A stretch of 64,000 nt of DNA from Certhia americana (Eukaryota > Chordata > Aves > Passeriformes > Certhiidae), in contig CM031879.1 of assembly GCA_018697195.1 (NCBI GenBank), positions 49,058,509 through 49,122,508 on the forward strand, given 5' to 3'. A model generated the notes under the pieces. It saw only the letters and a program-made list of their open reading frames with translations. It was not told the DNA's origin and searched no databases. The position numbers and the translations under genes are program-made. Below, piece after piece: positions 11,868-23,721 of this stretch; within the stretch, counting starts at the first letter, position 1; each line of letters opens with the position of its first letter.

Positions 11868-14800
11868 ATTTCCGGACTATCCGTCCTGTCCAAGCCTTGC
11901 ACACCCCCCAGCAGCCCTGGAAAGCTGGGTCTCGGCTTGCCCCCACCGTGCCCCGACACCCCTGCCATGGTGGGCACCGCTCCAGCAGCCACAGGAGCCA
12001 GCCCACGGATGACATGGAGCCCTGCCAGTGCTAGGCCAGAGCCCCAGAGGGGCCAGCATGGTGGGGAAGCAGGGCAGAAATGATTGTAAGTCCACAATTG
12101 CTCTCCTGCTTACCAAATGTACGGCGACGATGTGGCAGAGACTCTCAGTGACTACTGCAATATGAGTCCCATTCCATGGAAGGAAAAGTCCACCCCCTCC
12201 TCCTTAGTACCAAGAGGCAAGAAAATGAAAGTTGTGGTGAAAGAGGCAGAGGAAGAGCACTCTCTCTCCCTTCAGGCTTGGTACCATTCAAATGGTTGAC
12301 CCTGTGAATGAGTCTCCACAGAGCTGGGGTAAAACATCCTGACCATTTACCTGTTCCAGGTGGTTGGGATCTTTCATGACATGTGCATGCATCTTAGTCT
12401 CTTACTCCTCATGCCAAATTTTCCTGCAGAGCTCCCCAAGACAACTCCCAGTGTCTTGACTATCCCAATCTTCCATGTTGAAACTGGCAGGGACGACTGG
12501 AATCATTCTGCCTGGACCCAGGACACTTGGATTCGGGCCCACCCGTGGATTCCTGAGTTATGCTAAGAAAGCTCCCAAGACTGAGTATGCAGAGCAGGGG
12601 TCTGAAGTCCTTGTGGATCAATGCTGATTTACACCAGCAGAAAACCTGACATGCTGTCTCTGGGCTCTGGAACAAAACAGGTGACCTTCAGTTGCTCTCA
12701 GGAGTGGATAAAAGGAGAGAGTGGGACGACAATACAAGGAGCTCAGGTCCCTCTGTGGAGCTGGTCACTTGGTGCTTCAGCTTCAGCAAGCCATTCAAGC
12801 AGGGACCACACTGACCTGACAGATATGAGGTGAGCTAATTAGTAGTGCTCTTCTCAGGCTCCTTCCAAGCTCAAGCACTGCAGAAATGCTGAATACCAGG
12901 TCTAGTTACTATTCAGGGCAATTGTTAGTTGGAAAGAGGTAATGGAGACTGGTTATCCAGGGAGATAACTTGAGTTTGGGTCTGGGGGTGTGTTGAGGTA
13001 TTTGGGGGCCTCTGAGGGAGAGATGCAGTGAGGTGCTGAACATGCCAGTACCAGCGGGCCTGACAGAGCAGAGAGGAGTCTCAGAGGAGCCCTGGAGGAG
13101 AATCCCTGAGGAGAAACTTCCTCCTACATGTCATGGGTAGGCAGCTGAGCCCTGCAAGCACTTCCATCAGGAACTGCCCTTTATAAATATTAAAAAACTA
13201 TGACAGCAAAAAAAAACCCTCATATGCAGTAGAAGGAGGGTGTTTTAAAGGAGAAAAAAAGGTGTCCTGCAGCCTCATCACAGGGAACAGTGATGTGTCC
13301 TGCACTGGAAGAAAACACAAATTGCTTAGATATGCAGTACATCAAAAGACTTCATCATGGGACTAACACGAAATGTTGCCACCTTACTGGGACTGCTTGT
13401 GGTCTTGAAATGCCACGCATGGCAGCTCTCTGCCAGGGAGGGAGCTATGAGTGGACCATTCTTTCCTGGCCTTCATCAGAGTAAAGTAAAAAATAAGCTG
13501 ACAGCATCCAAGGTGAAGTAAAAACTTCCCTTTCCCCCAGCTTCTCATTAAGCACTGCTGAAACCACTGCCCTCTCTCCCTGTCTGATAGTCATCTGAAT
13601 GTCAAGCCACAGACAATGAGGAGCCAACCTCTGCTCCTATTAACCCAAAGTGCTGGAAGAATTGCAGGGCAGAAAAACTACTTTGCCTGGTAAAAATGTA
13701 AATGTCACTTTACAGAGGACAACTACAATTTGACAGAAAATCCATCGCCTCTTCCAAACACTTTGTGAGCTCTTTTGGATGCCATGCCATGGCTTATTGA
13801 GCAAGCAAGGTGGAACACAACTGCTATTTTTTCTAGATCCATCTACTCAATCTCCATCTGCAGTCCATTTATCTGTCACTGGATGGGCCTGTCACTGCCA
13901 CAAGGGCTCCCATTTTAAAAAAGCACCAAAAAAAGTGAAATGCAGCCAAGACCTCCCTCCTTTCTCCTCACCAGACAAATTCAGATTCCCTAAGATGTTG
14001 GCATGGATCCCATTCTCCATGGTCCCCTGGCTAAATCCCAACCAAAGTGGTGTCAGGCTGGGAGTTCCCTGGGCTCCTATAAATGAAAATTATTTTCTGC
14101 AACTGAAATTGAGATCCCATTATCCCACACTGGATCCCTTCCAAGTAGCACAGAAGCATTCAGCCTGTTTTCTCGCCCACTAGGTACCAGCTCCCACCAA
14201 GTAAGTCAATACACTTTCCTAGTGTCCTGCAGCAGTGTTGGGAAACAGCTGCAGGGACATCTCAGGGTTTGCAAAGCTCCCAGGGGGAAGAAGCCTGTGA
14301 TGATTCCTGTGCCATCACAACTAGACTTTCAGGAGAAGAGCTGAGAGATAGAAATCCACACAGAAGTCCTGGAACAAGCTCTGACTACAAAGCTCTGCAA
14401 GCTTCTTTCTCTCAAGGGCTCTATAGCCTCCTGCCCCATTCCCAGCCTGGTTGTTCTGTGTTGGCATAGACCGTGTGGGAAACAAAGACCAGAATTCTTC
14501 TGAGATATAGGAAATGCTTTTTATCAGAGTTCTATCCAATCCACCCATCCATTAGTCAGTGACTCCTGCTGTCTGCCAGACTGCTTTAATTCCTTTTCTG
14601 TGAATGCTTCCTGCCTTCACCACCCTGCAAGTTTCTCCTTAGATCAGGTGGAAAGCATGGGGCAGTGTGTGAAATAGTTAACTCTCCTGCTGAGGATGCC
14701 AAGCTCCATCAGCCGTACCAGGGTTCCAAAAAAACAAGAACACTCCAGGTATTTTGCACTCCAGGGCACGGAGGGCTCTCAGAGAAATTCACAGCACTGT

Positions 14801-15209
14801 GGAAATAACCACAGAGAAACAACCAGGAGAGCAAATGAGAAAAAGAGATATAAAAAGAAAAGCAGAGAAATGCACACATTTGAGGGCATGGAAAGCACAA
14901 AGAGAAATATGGAGATGCAGAGCAGCAGAAAGTGAGAAGACAAAATGATATTCACAGACACCTGGCTATAGGGAAAGAAAAGGGGAGGAAGCCATATAGA
15001 GAGGAGAGCATAGATGCAAAAAAAGAGAACACAAGGCATGGAAGTGAAGGGGGGCAGTCAAACATGGAGAAAGGGAGGGATCTGCAGGGATTGCCTGATG
15101 TCAAATCTGATAGAAAAGAGGATTTATCTGCAAAAATAACCCAGATCTAAGCCACAGCTTCAGAGCAGCTGCGCACACAGCCACAGCACTATTTGCTCTT
15201 AAGCAAGAG

Positions 15210-15271
15210 AAAAAAATGTGCTGGTGCAGGTTGCAAAAAAAAAAAAAAAAAAAAAAATGTGCTGGTGCAGG
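15210..15271. repeat. Poly-A tract flanked by a 14-bp direct repeat
   Basis: TGTGCTGGTGCAGG occurs at 15217-15230 and 15258-15271, each preceded by A residues (7 and 23). Between the copies there is only TTGC and the long A run. The structure is either a 41-bp tandem duplication whose A run then expanded, or a minimal poly-A insertion with a target-site duplication. Confidence 0.85.
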
Positions 15272-15327
15272 GTCGTGCCACACCAGGAGGCTGCCCATCC
15301 CGGGCTGCACGTCAGCCTGGACCAAGA

Positions 15328-15368
15328 CCAAGGCAAGGCAAGGGAAGGGAAGGGAAGGGAAGGGAAAG
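15328..15368 (+). repeat. (GGGAA)n purine repeat with G-quadruplex potential
   Basis: Five GGG runs, each separated by AA, lie at 15342-15364, preceded by two GGCAA variants and followed by GAAA repeats. Four or more GGG runs with 2-base loops meet the usual definition of an intramolecular G-quadruplex motif. Confidence 0.85.
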
Positions 15369-15495
15369 AAAGAAAGACAAAACAAGGCAGGGGAAAGCGA
15401 GGGCGAGCAGAGTCGGCGGGTCCGTCCCTGTCCAGGGTGCTGAGCAGAGCCTGCCGCCTCCAGACCCGCCCGCTCTGCTCCTACTGCCCCTTCCC

Positions 15496-15511
15496 GCCCC
15501 AGAGGGCAGGG
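15496..15511 (+). promoter_or_regulatory. Candidate CTCF core, weaker
   Basis: The core CCAGAGGGCAG at 15499-15509 matches the central CTCF consensus on the plus strand, although the upstream half is less typical. Its orientation is opposite to the stronger motif at 11.85 kb. It lies in a GC-rich segment of about 250 bp. Confidence 0.3.
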
Positions 15512-18500
15512 GCCACTCTAGGGACCGCAAGCAGACAAAAGCAGTGTGCTTCCCAGAGCGAGCTGAGCAGGAAAGAAACACACAGTCAACTACAAATAAA
15601 ATATATTTTCCCTCTCTCCTGGCAATATTTTCAGCAGTGGGGATGGGCTTTCTCAGGGCAGGATGGGATGACCAGCAGTAAAGTGTATGCGCATGGCTGG
15701 GGAAGTGAATGAGTACAAGGTACTTCTGGAGCTGTATTTCTGATCTGTCTGGAAAGGTCATTGAATGGATTGGACATCCTCTCCATGAAGGACAGCCCTC
15801 ACTCCTCCTTGAACTAGCCTGTGTTGCCCTGGATGTGTCTGGGTGGCCTCTGTCACTATTGCTGCTGGATCCCAGGCTGTCAGAGATAGAGATGGGAGGA
15901 TGAACTCACAGCTATCCCACCTGCACCTGATCCATCCAGAACATAAGACCAGGAATTGGCAGTCACAAAAATGTGGTGTGTGTTGGGCCACGTTTGCCAC
16001 CAGGGAGCTTTTGGTGGGGAGGTTTCACTCCATGGCTTTGATGCTTGCAAAAGGCTTAGTTGGAAAAGAGGTCTTAAAACTGCAGTCTACTCACAGGTGG
16101 ACAGCTGCTCTGTCCACACAGCAGTTTGAGCTGTTACTGTTGACTGCCAACTCATTTTGAAAGATGAAAGGGCTGGAACAGAGCTTGGTCTCCTCTGCCC
16201 TCTCCTCTGTCCTCTGCTCTAGGATGTGTCTCTGCCTCTTCCCAAACATATCCTGGCCTCACCAGGCCATTTTTGTTCAAGAGAATTGCAAAACAGCTGC
16301 CTCACAGAGGACAAAGCAGTGCCCAGGACCCTGACAGAGCTGCTCAATGGGCATCTACAAATGGTGTTGGCACAGCGTTGCAGAACTAACCTGTCTTTTC
16401 AAGATCAACCAGGTATCTGTGCTTTACTATCAGAAACTGGGGGTTTGATTCCAGCACCTATGGTCTGGGCCAGAACAATGTGTTTTAAGAGCCATTTGGA
16501 CAAACATCTGACTGAAGGGGTATAAGGTGGCTGATTAGATAACTTCCTGATAGCTGAATAACAGCATGTCTCTAACTCTCTGGGATTCTAATGTATGACC
16601 AAGTCAGAGTGCAGTTTCCAGTCACACAGATCATTGTGCTACCAGACTAATAACAACAAAAACATTTTTTCCAGCACTGAAATCTTGGTTATATGTCACA
16701 TGTAGCAGGAACTTGATCTGACACAAACAAGATTCATGCCATGTCCATGTAACAGCAGACACTATAACCACCTTTCTCCAGGTCACCATAGGAAGCAAAA
16801 TGACCTCCAGTGATGCAAGATGCAGGGCACCAGCAAGGCCCCAACTCTCCTGTGAACCAAGCAAATCAGGGACCTTTTAATCAACTGGGCCCACATTACA
16901 CAAAGATGTACTGCCTGTTAACAAGTCAGCCCCATCTTTTGGGATGACTGAAGCCAGGAAAATAAACCAGGAAGAATAGGAACAGAAAAGCACAGTCTCA
17001 GGTTAGCTGGGATAAATTACGTGCCTTGTGGCATCTCCCCCAGCTCTACTCTCCTCGACTGTCCTGTGCCCAGTAGCTTGCTGGCTGAGTAGCCATCCCT
17101 CTCCAGTGGGCCAGTGCCATATGTTTAAGTTGAAACATTATTCTCCAGTTCTAGGAGATTGGATTAAGGGTCAGACAATACTGACTGTTATTTACCTTTG
17201 ATTAAAACCAGCCCGCCTCCCTCCCGGGCCAGAGAAACCAATGTTGCTGTTATTTACTCTGCTGCCAAACCTGGAGTTCAATCCCTGCCCTGAGGCACTC
17301 AATAAAAGTCAGTGCAAAGGTGGGGGTGTGCAGCAAGCAGGGCTGAGTGGGTGGAAGTGGAGTGATTATCCAGGCCACCATGTCCAGTTTGTTTCTTTCG
17401 CAGTCAGACTCTGGCTCAGCAAGGATAGGGGTGCTCAAAGTGCCTGCCTCTGTGGCTCATAGGGCTGAGGAATCCAGCTAGAGTGATCCCAAGCAAGCCC
17501 TGTTTGCCCCATGCCTGTCTCTGGTCCTCTGCCCTCAACAAATCCACACAGCTTCCCTTTTTCTTTATGTCCTTTCTCTCTCTTCCTTCAGCTTCCCCTC
17601 CTTGTCACAACCTCCCTGCCTCCCCTTTCTGCCTTCTCTTCTGCTCCCACTCCTTCCCACCCTCTTCCCCCAGTCCTTTTCTCATTCCTCTCATTCTCCT
17701 CCTCCCCTCTCCCCCACTCTCCAAGCCGCTATTCCAGGACAATAGAGCAGATGGCAGGCTGTTTGTTTTATATGTCCCTTTGGAAAATCAGCTCAGCTGT
17801 TGAATCTGCGACTTTTGCTAAAAACAGACACCGTCCAACACAGCTGAATGCCGGGGAGAAAGGAGAGGGTGTGGGGGGGCCCTGCTCTCCCTACCAGCTG
17901 TACCAAGACTCTGTCTGCACCCCACACCATGCCTTTGGGAAACAAGGCTGTCAGAGAGCCCAGAGAGGAGCTTCTCCTCTGCAGAAAAAATACCGTGGCG
18001 AGTATTGGCCAGCTTCTACAGTCAGCCTCACTCCAGCCAAAGTTGATGGTGATGTGGGAAAGCTGGGGCAGTGTGGAAGGGGCAGACTCTCATCAGCACA
18101 CCCATCCTGCTCATTGCCCCACCCTGCTGCTTTTCCCAGTGTTCACGGAAGCTGAGTTATAAGGGACATGCTCAGGCAGAAGACGTAGCACAGAGTAGAA
18201 GCTGATGCTCTTTGCCAGCACCATATCTCCTGCTGTGCTACTGGGAGAGAAATGAGTGAGAAACCACCAGCCAGAAATGAATGTGTGGAAAGGGTAAGAC
18301 AGTCTTTGCCTTTTTCCTTCCAGCTTTCCCCTTTTTTTTGAACCCTTAAGCCCCAAGGTACTGGGCATCAGGCCACCGTTCATTATTTGCCAGCACAGCC
18401 ATGAAGAGGATGTAGATTTTTTTCCCTCTGGTTCTTTCTCTTACCCAAACCACTTGCTTCATCCCTCACCTCTCCCTTCACATGTGATTATACCAAACAT

Positions 18501-21500
18501 CTTTCAGACCTTCATGGTATTTTTGGGTGGAAACTGTGCTCCTGAACTCTGCCCTCCCTAGCCCCAAAAGCATCTTCTTCTCCCTGTTTATACATGACAA
18601 TGCTCTCTCATCGATCCTGTATGTCCTCCCCTCCTTCCTCACCCTGTCTCTGCCTGTAAGTAATTCAGAGTAGGCACCCTGTCCAGCATGAAGTGCAAGC
18701 TTGCCTTGGCTCAGAACCAGGGCTGCTGGATCCTCTGCCAGTGCAATTGCTGGATATTTCATGGCATATCCTCCATCTAATACAACATGGCCAAAGGCAC
18801 CAGCTGCAGATTCTCTCTGTGCCCCATTTCTGGGGGTGGGATGGGGAAAGCAGGGTTTCAGAATAGCAGCCTCTCTCCCCATCCAAATGCCCTGTTTCAT
18901 CACACTTCTTTTCCCTACAGTGCTAAAATCAACACTTGTTTTCAAGCAGTGGCAGAAGGGTCAGGACCAGCAAATCCTGTTTAATTTGTTCTTAAAGTTC
19001 ACTACGGATCAGATGCAGCTCCCAACAAAACCAAGAGAGGCTTAACCGAGGCAGTCAGCTGTAAAATCAGAAGACACTCCTTAGCCTTGCAAAATCCTGG
19101 AAGGCAATTTAAACACAAGAGATAGGCAAGGAGCCCATTCTTGGGGTCTGTAATTAATCACTTACAGTTTAAACAGGGAGAGAGATAAGTTCCCAGCTTT
19201 CTTGGAGTCCAAGCTGGATCAAACAGGAAGGGAAAAATATCTCAGGCTGTCAAGGAACACCCTTAAGAGGCAATGCCATCTGAGCAACAACAGCTCCGTT
19301 CTGCACTACTTTAACCTCCCAGGTATATAGGCAGAAAGTCTACAGGAAAAATTCCTGCATCAGCTGGTGAGAACAGGCACAGTTACCCGAACATTTATGA
19401 TGCTGCTCTTCTTCTTCCTGGCCTTGCTTATGTCTATGGCAACACTTGCATCCTCTTCAGTGGAGCCATATGATGTGCACTATTTGGCAGAGGAGAAAGT
19501 TCCAGTTAGTCTGAGATTCCATCTCAGGCACTAACTGCTAGCAGGTTCCTAAAGGAAGAACATAAGGATGGTCCATGCCTCCCTGTGACCATGCACGTAC
19601 TGAATGGAGTAGTCACACACACACCCCCCTTCAGCTTTGTATCCATCCCAGAAGTGTGTAGAGCCAGCTGTCAAGTCGGGTTTTTCAGATATTGAAGACA
19701 AAATAAATTTAACAAATTAATTAAAAGTGATGATCCCACTCTGGACTGTCTGAAAAGCCTGCACTGTAAGCAAGGGCAGAAGAAGTAAATTAAGAAGCTA
19801 AATCTGTTGTAAGCAAGTGACTATAACACTAATGAAAAGCCACTGACTTATTTGGAGTGTTATGAAAAAAAGAAGAGATTCAGGGGCAACCAAACCATCC
19901 TCACCTCTTCCAAGGTGCACTCTGTCTCACAGGCTGGCATCCTCGGTGGCATTGGTGAGCTGCAGTTTCCCTGATCACAAAAAAAATACAGAGCTAGGGG
20001 CCTACACCCCCTTCCCTGCTCTTGCTGGGCAGCCCCCGAACAGCACTTTCAATGTGCTGCTAAAATTGCCATGCTCCTCCAAGGCCTCGCTTGGTGGTTT
20101 CTTTCCTTCCAATCTCCTTTCTTCCTGTTCCTATTCCTCATCCTTTGACTTCTGTCTGATGAACTGCTTGCCTTTTGAAGGCTGCTTCCTTAGCAAGAAG
20201 CCTGGGGAGAGAGCTGAAGGCTGCAGTCTGGGTACAAGTTGGGCAAATCCCACAGTGGCTCAGGAATCTGGTTTTCTTTGGCAGCAGAGCTGTTAAGAGG
20301 AGTTGGCACCAGAGACAGGGACATTGTCTAGTGTTGCTATTCTTCTCTCTCCCCTTCAAGTCTTTAGCAACAACTGCAGTTTCCCACCTATTTCAACTAA
20401 CTTCTCTTTCCCCCTAAAGAAAGGATAGTCATTAGCATTTTTTTTTGCACTGTCAAATAGGGCTTTTCTTACAAAAATTCTTCACGCTAAGGGGAAAGTG
20501 AAGAAAAGATATTGTTAACATGAAAGCCTTACTTAATATTTTACATTTCAAATACTGTAACTGCTTTTTTTTCCCCCTCCTTCTCCTTTTTCTGAATTTT
20601 CAGTATACAGTTTAAACATCATTAATAGTGTTGGTTGCTATGGTGTTGGGCAGGCAGAGGTGTCTGTACTTGAAACCTTGAACTACACTTAATGTTGTAC
20701 AACAGCAGGGTCATGCCAACACCCTTGACTTTGACACCATTTTCCCCAGTAAAATATAAATTTTTTATATCCATTCTTTTTCGTTCTTGGGAGAGAGGTT
20801 TTTTTTAACCTGCAATGAGAAAAGGAAGTGCAAGCTAGAGAAAGGTAGAGATATATAAAAACTAAAAAAAAAAAAAAAAAGAAGACAATACAAATTTAAT
20901 AGACCCAGCGGTACCTTTTCAAAATCTTTGTTACATCAAGAGAAAGAGAATAAAAAAATACATCCCCCTGAAAAGTTTCATATGGGATTGTTTCTCATTT
21001 TCCCAAGCAGCTAAACATTTTAATAAACTAGGAAAATGAGACTGTAAAACCACAACATCTGACAGCAAGCCCCAGGGGCAGCAACCATTCCTGAAACTAA
21101 TTTTAACTCATGTTTTAACGTTGATCAGATTTCATGTGGTGAACGTCCCATTAAGCTGTCTCTCTGTTCTTAGAGAAAACCTGGTTTCTTTTGTCGACTC
21201 AGAAGCTATTTTCTTTCCAGCGTATTGTCGTCACAGGCATAGCAGGACTTTTCTGTCATTCATTTCTCTACGGCCCAAGAGATGCCCTGCCCCAGACATC
21301 TTCTCATCTGTTCTGTTTCCTTATGAGACAAGACATTTTCCACAAAAGTGGCACTTAACTGCTCCAGCAATGAAACCCAGTCTTAAACGGGTCCCCATGC
21401 AGCCACTCAAGGATTCAACCCATTAAACATCTGATCCTCAGCCATGCAAAAGGCACCAGGTCAATTCAGAGCAGCTGAAGCCAGGATCCAAAGCAAGCTT

Positions 21501-21599
21501 TCAGTTTCTCTGCTTTGCTTTTACCCCAGGGAAGTGAAGCCGCTGTATCAGTTTCCTCACATGAAACGCATTTTGCTCTGATTGTCACCAGGACAGGAC

Positions 21600-23654
21600 C
21601 AGCTTTTTAACACAAAGTCTTTATTAACATCAGCTGAAAATCTGAATGGGGAAAAATGATATATCCAAGTAGTGTAGGTTTCTCTTGAAGACTACTCATT
21701 CCTTCCCACAAAACTGTTTTTCATCTTCTGGTTGCATTCAAACCCAACCACTAGTCCTGTGGGGCAGGACTTCTTGGTGCTGCATCCCTCTTCCAATAAC
21801 TGCGTCTCCATTTTGTGCCATGCGGATTCTTGGCTGGCATAGCCGTGTGAGCCAAGGGCTTTCCACAGCTCAAGGAATAGTCACTGGCATCAGCTCGCTT
21901 CTCTGCCTGCTTAGGATGAACTTCTACTTCAAAGGCCTGTTTTGCAACAGAAGAAAACAAGGCTGTGTGCTGCTATGCAGGCTGACTATATGGCAGTAAG
22001 AATGACCAGGTTGGAAAACAGCTCCACAGGCTCCTGCCTTCTGTTTTTTCCAGAAATTAAAGTGCTCATTCTCTTCTAGATCTCCCTTTGCAGAGGTGGA
22101 AGGTCTTTCTGACGCCTTTCCTTTAAACTTTGTGTGCCCTGTGTAGGAGATGCTGGTGCTTGGGGGTGGAAGGAGGTGACAGAGTGGCCAGTTTTCAAAA
22201 CAGCAAAGCCACAGTGACAGTCGCCTTTGGCTCTTCCAGCCCACCAGCAGCAGGCTTAGTCACATCAGCAGCATCAAAGCTGAGCAGCTCTTTAGAGAAA
22301 GGGCATTTGTCCTTTCATCTGGAGATTACAGGACCTCTCACAGATCCCAGCAGTCTGTTTTGAAATGCTCTTTAAAAAAAAAATACCTGTTTGTGGCACC
22401 ACATGCCATTTAAAACAGCCTCTTTGCCTTCCAGCTTTCCCTTCAAAACCCTCCCCCAGCGACTTAACTGTGGTACAAGGACAAAATGATGCCAAAGTTC
22501 ATTCCCCAGCTTTCACACCGGGCACTGTATTGAGAAAAAGACCCTTCACAATCATGCCAAAAAAGCTTGTAACCTGTTTGGGTCCACTCCTTCCCCCTGT
22601 TGCACTCAGCAGGGAGAGCAGGTATTAGCATCTAGAGGAAAGACCCACAGAGATAAAAAGCTCTTTGCCTTGCTGTTTCCTTTCCTTCATGACTTAATTT
22701 TTTTTGGTTTGGGACAGAAGAGATTATAAAGCTGTAACCTCTAATCCGCTCCTGAGCGCTCCTTCTCCATCTCTTCCTTTCTCCTTTCTTTCAGCCAGTT
22801 CTAATCCTCTGTGTCTCTTCTCACAGATAGGAGCTGGAGTCTAATCTCAGACGACAGGTTGGTAATTAGAGCAAGAGATTATCCTGACCCCACATCAAGA
22901 AGGTAAAAGGAGAGGAATAATGCAGCACCACACAAGATCAAACCTTCAACATTCAGTGCGGGGACCATCCCCATCTCACTCTGTTTCCTCCTGGCTCCCT
23001 TACCTATGCCCTTTCTTTTGTCCCAGCAGAGCAGGGGATTCCTGATTCCTTGTAATTCCTGCCCATCTCACCTATCTTGAGCAAAGACTATGCTTTTCCA
23101 GGATTCATTCAGCACAGAAATGGTCACATTTTCCATTTCTATAGACTTTGACTATGCAGAGATTCAGCAGGTCTGTGAAGTGTAGGCAGTAGGGAAAGAA
23201 CAGATATAGAGGAAGAGGCCCGGCTCAGAGTCTGGAGCCACATACTGCCACCCACCAGGAGCTGGGCACCAGGTATACACACACAGGACCCTTCCAGTCC
23301 AGCAAGGTGCAGCCAGGGCATAGAGCAGCAGCAGCAAGTCCTCATCCCTACCCTGATGCCCAGCAGTCACTATCCAATCCTTGATCCACTCAGAAGGCAT
23401 ACTGCTCCCATCCCTTGCACATATCCCAGCACAGCTCTTTCAGGTGTCCAGCGCATCTTATCCATTTTTGGATCAGACCTTGTCTCTTACCCTGTGTCAC
23501 CAGTATTGAGCAAAAACCAAGAAAGCCACCACAGAGCCCCAAGACAACCACAGTGAGGGTGAAATTGGGAGCACCAAGCTTCCTCAGTGTCCCACTCCCT
23601 ACAGGTGAACAGGTGTCACCCACTGTAGTTTCCACTGTAGCTGAGGCTCAGGCA
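21600..23654 (-). other. MFNG: Probable MFNG 3' untranslated region
   Basis: After the MFNG stop codon no AATAAA was seen on the minus strand until 21620-21625, so the simplest model is a 3' UTR of about 2 kb inside the terminal exon. No coding exon or repeat interrupts the stretch. The length is inferred, and an earlier non-canonical poly(A) site would shorten it. Confidence 0.4.
21620..21625 (-). terminator. MFNG: AATAAA polyadenylation signal, probably MFNG
   Basis: Minus-strand AATAAA in the context TTAATAAAGACTTTGTG, followed by a GT-containing stretch. It is the first canonical signal I found downstream of the MFNG stop codon. Confidence 0.45.
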
Positions 23655-23721
23655 TCACCAGCCAACAGTCTGCAGGCACCAGGAGGTGTCAGGATAGAGG
23701 TGGCAGTGGAGTGATCGGAAC
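23655..23721 (-). CDS. MFNG: MFNG coding exon 8 (C-terminus and stop)
   Basis: Encodes '[20 protein letters not shown]' then GW and TGA. The human end has 'FRSLHCLLYPDTPWCP', so the exon and its phase are secure although only 67 nt are coding. The acceptor is AGCAG before GTTCCG. Confidence 0.95.

Larger units (their letters stand above)
10260..21600. other. Intergenic DNA with no recognised gene
   Basis: Apart from the CTCF-type motifs, short tandem duplications and purine repeat listed separately, nothing here resembles a gene. No known protein family is visible in any frame, and AATAAA or poly-T signals are not linked to coding exons. The part from 20.4 to 21.1 kb is AT-rich with a 17-A run near 20864. 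Confidence 0.6.
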
